DNA of 9,926 bases, from contig CATVQN010000019.1 in the NCBI GenBank assembly GCA_958346135.1, positions 1 through 9,926 of the forward strand, in the 5' to 3' direction. The translations under genes were made by a program, and so were the position numbers. The notes beneath the pieces are model-generated. The model ran no database searches and was not told where the DNA came from. It saw only the letters and a program-made list of their open reading frames with translations. The DNA is from an uncultured Eubacteriales bacterium (lineage in GTDB: Bacteria; Bacillota; Clostridia; Monoglobales; Monoglobaceae). Positions 7,301 to 9,926 of this stretch are shown piece by piece (the stretch's first letter is position 1; every line of letters starts with the position of its first letter).

Positions 7301-9926
7301 TCCCAAAGCTCGGTGCTGACAACCTCAGTCTGTACCATATCCTTTAATGTATCTGTCGCATAGACTCTTTCCCAGGTATCATCTGCGCCGGTTTCGCTGA
7401 CATAGATTTCAAAGCCCTCCGCCCAGGCTCTCGTGGGCTGATCCAGATACATCAGCGTACCGTCCTGATAGGGCGTGCCGGTTTCCCAAAAGACCTTTAA
7501 TTTCTCCAAAGGAACCGGAATCTTTGTTGTAATATCCATCAGAACAATATAATCCTTGCCTGCGTTTCCGTTGATATCATAGATGGGTATCCCGTCATAT
7601 TCTTCCGTCCCGGCTGTGGTAATGATGTTTCGGTCAAAGACGCTCTTACCCTCTCTTTCAGGAGTCAACGAGAGACCGGTAGAGGACTTAATATCAAAAT
7701 CGGCATGAAAGACATTCAACACGTCTACCATTTTCTCCTCCGGCGAAGGAGTCGCCGTAAGCTCTCTAACGGGCAGACACAGCCGGTTGATTTCCTCTTT
7801 CAAAAACGCCGCCAGCAGCTTTGCGCCCCTTTCGGTAAAGCAGCTGTAGCTGCTAAGCTGATTCGCCCAGATCCGCTGACTCTCCAACGCAACCCGGCCT
7901 TGGCTTTTCATCAGGTCAACGGTATAGCCATGCAAATCCAAAACCGGAATATTCTCTGTTTTCCCAAACTTCTTTATGGCATCAGACTGACCGTTAAGCG
8001 TTGCATTTACGGCATAGCTTTCGTCTGGGTTCTTCTGGGTTCCGGCTGCCGTTAACGGCTCCGGCGGTGTCACCAGAACGGGAATCCCGCCAATTTCACG
8101 AATACCGGTACATATCCGAATCAACAGCGACAAAAAACGTGCCGTTTCCTCCTGTTTAGAATGCTTCTGGGGCAGCTGGAGAAGCACATAATCTCCGGGC
8201 TTCAGCCGGGTCAGCAATGCGTCAAAACTTCCCGGCTCACTCACAAATTTCTCCGCAGTCACTCCTTCTTCAGACAGACTGTTATCGACGGTAATGCGGC
8301 TTTCATCCAAGCACTTTGCCAGCATCTGTCCCCAGCCTTTTAAAACACTTTCTTCCGGATAATCAGCAGCCGCCGCGCCGCCAACTGTATAAATGACAGG
8401 CTTTTCCCCAGCTGTCAGATCCAGATAGGATTCCTCCATCCTTGCGGCAGGCTTTTGTGTTCCTTCCTCCAGTACAAACAGCCTGAGTGTATCCGCCTCG
8501 GGCATCGCCCAGTCAAAGGTACAGGTGCTGTCGGTCACTGTCTGCGAGCGAATCCCCGCAAGGACTCCGTCCCGGTATACCGCAGCATAAATCTGCGCCG
8601 GGGTCTTTTCGGCATTATCTAAAGTAACCTCGGAGAGTCTTTTCGCTTTTTTTACATCATAAACCTGATTTCCCTCTGCGTCCAAAAGCACCCATGCTTT
8701 GATGTCATGAGGCTCTCGCTCTCTGATCGAAATCTTTGCGGTTTTCCCAATTCTCTGGCCGCAGACAGTAACCTCGGCACGAACATCATCCTCGACACTG
8801 CCAAGTCCGACAGGAATATTTTGGTCGATTCTTCGGCCTTGAGTATCCCAATAACGGTTTTCGCTGGTGTAGGCGACCTCTAAGCCGCAGCCTATCTGTG
8901 TATCAAAATAAGGCATGCTGTTTGCCGCCGATGCCGCATCAGCACAAAGCAGGGCAAGCGCATACTCCGCCTCTTTTTTCTCACAGCCAAGGTCTACTTT
9001 GCACACCGAAACCTCATCAAGATAGAGATCAACGTCTGCGGAAATTGTAAGTAATGCCCGGTCTGAATCGGCTTTTACATAGGCAAATTTCGTGACAAAG
9101 CCACGGTTTTCTCCAAGCTCTGTATCCATCCGATCCCGGTTCAAATCCGATTCTCCCAGCCGAAAGGTAAAGCCGGAGTCTGCCGCCGGGTCCGCTGTTC
9201 TTCCCAGAAAGGACACTCTGTACCAGGCACCCTTCTCCAAGGAAATCTCACATTGCAGTGTTGCGGTATGCGGCAGGAACATCACCATAGAATTTCTTCC
9301 TATGTCAGCACCGTTTAGAATTTTTGCTCCAACTGTGCCAAACACCGCCGCAGCAGCGTCCTCTGTTAAGTTCATGGTGCCGCCGGGAACCAGGTTCTGA
9401 TAGGCAGACGCATACTCTTCCCGTTTCAGCATGGGCAAAGCGCCGTCTTTGCCTGTCGCATAGGCATAGCACCAATTCTTTTCTATCTCATTTGCGAAAA
9501 TCCCGGAAATACCCTCATGATAAAACAAAGGCTCCTCTTTAGAATCCGTCACCCAAAGGCAGTCCTCTACGTTACAGTCGGGATTGATTTTTCCAATCTC
9601 GGTATCTGCATAGCACGCACAAAGAGACAGCAGGTTCTCACCCAGTCCCAGAATACCGCCGGTGTATTGCGCATTCTGACCGCCGTCACCGACATTCTGG
9701 CTGTAGCATTGGCGAATTTCAACGCCGCTGCCCTCCGCCTTTCCGACCAGACCGCCCGCCGCATCCAATTTACTTGCGGCGGTCTCGGTATCAAAATTAA
9801 CATATTTTGCATAGCAGCCGGTAAGTCTTGCCTCATCCCGCATAACACCGACCATGCCTCCAAAGCAGACACCGCCGAGGTTTTGGGTCAGACTCCCGGT
9901 TACATTTTCAATACCCAAATCATAGA
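4363..9926 (-). CDS. Large modular secreted-type protein: GLUG repeat, jelly-roll CBM-like, inactive SGNH, F5/8C, InlB-B, Big_5, GH74-like propeller (5' end missing)
   Basis: The frame is open from the right edge to a TAA at 4363-4365, giving at least 1853 residues. The true start lies outside: the first complete codons read Tyr-Asp-Leu-Gly-Ile-Glu, matching YNLGIED inside the third GLUG repeat of the downstream gene, so the TTG at 9918 is an internal Leu codon. Residue numbers here count from that Leu. Modules in order are the end of a GLUG repeat (1-175), a jelly-roll CBM-like module (176-310), a beta-rich linker (311-507), an SGNH domain without catalytic residues (508-712), F5/8C (728-917), InlB B-repeat-like (925-1001), Big_5 (1008-1115) and a 12-Asp-box propeller (about 1140-1851). 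It ends in FPPPYE with no LPXTG, SLH or dockerin segment, so it is probably released or held by binding modules. The architecture suggests plant-polysaccharide recognition and perhaps hydrolysis. Modules are recognised by eye; the substrate is unknown. Confidence 0.93.
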   Translation of the reverse strand, partial: YDLGIENVTGSLTQNLGGVCFGGMVGVMRDEARLTGCYAKYVNFDTETAASKLDAAGGLVGKAEGSGVEIRQCYSQNVGDGGQNAQYTGGILGLGENLLSLCACYADTEIGKINPDCNVEDCLWVTDSKEEPLFYHEGISGIFANEIEKNWCYAYATGKDGALPMLKREEYASAYQNLVPGGTMNLTEDAAAAVFGTVGAKILNGADIGRNSMVMFLPHTATLQCEISLEKGAWYRVSFLGRTADPAADSGFTFRLGESDLNRDRMDTELGENRGFVTKFAYVKADSDRALLTISADVDLYLDEVSVCKVDLGCEKKEAEYALALLCADAASAANSMPYFDTQIGCGLEVAYTSENRYWDTQGRRIDQNIPVGLGSVEDDVRAEVTVCGQRIGKTAKISIREREPHDIKAWVLLDAEGNQVYDVKKAKRLSEVTLDNAEKTPAQIYAAVYRDGVLAGIRSQTVTDSTCTFDWAMPEADTLRLFVLEEGTQKPAARMEESYLDLTAGEKPVIYTVGGAAAADYPEESVLKGWGQMLAKCLDESRITVDNSLSEEGVTAEKFVSEPGSFDALLTRLKPGDYVLLQLPQKHSKQEETARFLSLLIRICTGIREIGGIPVLVTPPEPLTAAGTQKNPDESYAVNATLNGQSDAIKKFGKTENIPVLDLHGYTVDLMKSQGRVALESQRIWANQLSSYSCFTERGAKLLAAFLKEEINRLCLPVRELTATPSPEEKMVDVLNVFHADFDIKSSTGLSLTPEREGKSVFDRNIITTAGTEEYDGIPIYDINGNAGKDYIVLMDITTKIPVPLEKLKVFWETGTPYQDGTLMYLDQPTRAWAEGFEIYVSETGADDTWERVYATDTLKDMVQTEVVSTELWDDSGGVRPYYEFVLDRPVTTKYIRMAIRNMQPWLGDIEIYEIYGYAKESAIPKGYHTIAVSGTEHADVTISSDSKLGRNLGLAGTRITLEVTPDTVSQVNGVRVNGAKLTGTNRFTFTMPDRDVKVDIDCGIRDEENVPLTMTSASVTGGAVVPAGTVPVITMQFNRRIDFLDKTMVLVNGRENSDLVQHAFKDVNDPAKAYIVLFSDKLTADTDYTVSIQNSLRSAAGIPLANQASVAFRTAADYQKPMDEALRLNWTENIPKAEPFDVYNEKNSTWTQIPAVTQELKDMGVAGGEGGQWMEALEIDNVDGSLMLAGVDIGGMLRSTDGGKSWHRSYRGFTASGCVDIEIDPNCKNRILAIGSLSNEPFCGIYLSEDMGDSWSHVYSYVFNGQRDCRKQLAWDKSSYDARLNGSRVAYWSNLYRLRAGLENSDMEYEPLRSHSQGGLIKTEDGGKTWFVVNREMSDSVIEVHPNKGIVYAGNESGFYRSEDGGVTFTQILSDEPIYGLDVIETRPDNVYINDSKGVLLSEDCGKTFRRIEAVGFPQRKDLSDVRDIVRDLAVSPANPDYMMVDDRNYHKYDNKRYYSHDGGKTWAESAYDTSKDFFFNHSRQHPYVWHPTDENRVWTLGGDWIVSSQDGGESFIWDNNGNCATPPGGRFNFNPFNTDLIFCGAQDLTGLLSVNRGNTFVPIESEGGFGCTYGSYAVDENLLIAAVADGWYTQRMLQVSRDGGKSFEKTGLPLKYGYARRATSFWGSPSDRNTVFAGEYVSYDRANTWTEMDGCQFVMAVNYYHNREIYGLNNEVIVVSYDNGRTWYPFSETYLDDEEACRGYGKHCWDIEYDGIHDILYYANGSYNSAHNLVRVENNRHKNIGINVQVQEKVGDKWYQLIALDPRYPDILYLGGYGSGSMKCSNSVQRSCDRGESFQILSSMGDAKSIVPDGDSAGSGCETLVVHPEDGTLWMWSCAEGLWTFPPPYE
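4366..6501 (-). other. C-terminal Asp-box beta-propeller, GH74-like
   Basis: Residues about 1140-1851 contain twelve Asp-box-like motifs, starting at residues 1199 (STDGGKSW), 1248, 1323, 1362, 1402, 1460, 1509, 1554, 1601, 1643, 1681 and 1792 (SCDRGESF). Length and box number suit a pair of propellers as in GH74 xyloglucanases. The opening LAGVDIGGMLRS resembles the GH74 DIGG motif that carries a catalytic Asp (here Asp1192). CGAQDLTGLLS, 356 residues later, could supply the second (Asp1548). No sialidase FRIP motif was seen. Sortilin-like or non-catalytic propellers remain possible. Confidence 0.6.
6574..6897 (-). other. Big_5 (SbsA-type Ig-like) module
   Basis: Residues 1008-1115 show the usual pattern of this family: VPAGTVPVITMQFNRRID, a KTMVLVNG strand, AKAYIVLFSDKLTADTDYTV and RSAAGIPLANQASVAFRT. 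It is probably a stalk separating the binding modules from the propeller. Confidence 0.75.
6916..7146 (-). other. InlB B-repeat-like (bacterial repeat) module
   Basis: Residues 925-1001 carry YHTIAVSGTEHADVTIS, TRITLEVTPDT, VRVNGAKL and FTFTMPDRDVKVDI. This beta-grasp-like pattern of about 75 residues is common in Firmicute surface proteins. It probably serves as a spacer. Confidence 0.7.
7168..7737 (-). other. F5/8 type C (discoidin, CBM32-like) module
   Basis: Residues 728-917 show GKDYIVLMDITTKIPVPLEK, FEIYVSETGADDTWERVY and TTKYIRMAIRNM, ending in the characteristic LGDIEIYEIYGY. Modules of this type bind terminal sugars or polysaccharide side chains. It follows the inactive SGNH domain after a short Pro/Ser/Glu linker (TATPSPEE). 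Confidence 0.75.
7783..8397 (-). other. SGNH-like domain with all catalytic motifs altered (pseudo-esterase)
   Basis: Residues 508-712 align end to end with the intact domain of the downstream protein. GWGQML, DNSLS, PGDYV, HSK, NIPVLDLH, LM.SQG and IWANQ are kept. The catalytic sites are not: GDSI is VGGAAA (Ser to Ala, 8374-8385), SRGG is SEEG, SHND is shortened to PQK before HSK, and DNVHF is SYSCF (Asp to Ser, His to Cys). No stop or frameshift is present. The fold is probably retained as a binding or structural module without esterase activity. Confidence 0.85.
8398..8988 (-). other. Beta-rich linker before the SGNH-like domain, upstream protein
   Basis: Residues 311-507 match the linker of the downstream protein: IPVGLGSVEDDVRAEVTV, REREPHDIKAWVLLDAEGN, RLSEVTLDNAEKTPAQIYAA and CTFDWAMPEADTLRLF. 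It is probably Ig-like; the family is not recognised. Confidence 0.5.
8989..9393 (-). other. Jelly-roll CBM-like module (CBM4/9/22-type) of the upstream protein
   Basis: Residues 176-310 (NLVPGGTM, ISLEKGAWYRVSFLGRTA, SGFTFRLGES, VDLYLDEVSVCKV) align directly with the matching module of the downstream protein, including the Ala-rich segment after the start. It is expected to bind a glycan, as in other CenC-like modules. Confidence 0.65.
9394..9926 (-). repeat. Last GLUG-type repeat of the upstream protein (partial)
   Basis: The first 175 visible residues match repeat C of the downstream protein: LGIENVTG, FGGMVGVMRDEARLTGCYAK, AGGLVGKAEGSGVEIRQCYS, GGILGLGENLLSLCACYADT and NVEDCLWV, ending LPMLKRE. 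The upstream protein therefore probably also had earlier repeats and a signal peptide beyond the window. Confidence 0.8.
9701..9729 (-). repeat. 29 bp segment nearly identical to 1974-2002
   Basis: Partner of the segment at 1974-2002, in the matching GLUG repeat of the upstream gene. The single mismatch (T for C on the + strand at 9718 versus 1991) leaves the protein unchanged. Confidence 0.8.

Noticed and set aside
9916..9918. TTG as a possible start of the upstream gene
   Set aside because: The frame stays open to the window edge, and the residues before it (Tyr-Asp) continue the alignment with YNLGIED of the paralogue, so it is an internal Leu codon.

Overview
The window is filled by two very large secreted-type genes, both on the minus strand. 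They look like tandem, diverged copies of one modular, carbohydrate-active protein. Base composition is mid-range. The Gram-positive style signal peptide, the strong AGAGGAG ribosome-binding site, and the GLUG, InlB-B and Big_5 style modules suggest a Firmicute, most likely a gut or rumen clostridium. That placement is inference: no housekeeping gene or RNA is present to confirm it.

Layout, in the direction of transcription (right to left). The upstream gene enters at the right edge without its 5' end (9926 to 4363, at least 1853 residues). It carries the end of a GLUG-type repeat region, a jelly-roll carbohydrate-binding-like module, a beta-rich linker and an SGNH/GDSL esterase-like domain. 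These are followed by an F5/8C (discoidin/CBM32-like) module, an InlB B-repeat-like module, a Big_5 Ig-like module and a C-terminal Asp-box beta-propeller resembling GH74. After a 62 bp gap with no recognisable terminator, the downstream gene starts at 4300 and leaves the window at base 1 (1433 residues visible). It has a signal peptide, three tandem GLUG-type repeats of about 280-290 residues, the same jelly-roll module, the same linker and an SGNH domain that is nearly complete at the edge.

The main observation is the contrast between the two SGNH domains. The downstream copy has the full set of catalytic motifs of a CE12-type (rhamnogalacturonan acetylesterase-like) enzyme: GDS, SRGG, HND and DNVHF. 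In the upstream copy each matching site is altered (GGA, SEEG, a shortened PQK, and SYSC), while the surrounding scaffold is well kept and the frame is intact. The upstream protein is therefore probably a pseudo-esterase whose enzymatic role, if any, has passed to the appended propeller.

A reasonable working model is a secreted pair acting on plant cell-wall polysaccharide (pectin or hemicellulose). One partner would deacetylate. The other would bind through several modules, including a dead esterase fold, and possibly cleave through the GH74-like propeller. The substrate is not shown by the sequence. No RNA gene, mobile element, CRISPR array or frameshift was seen.
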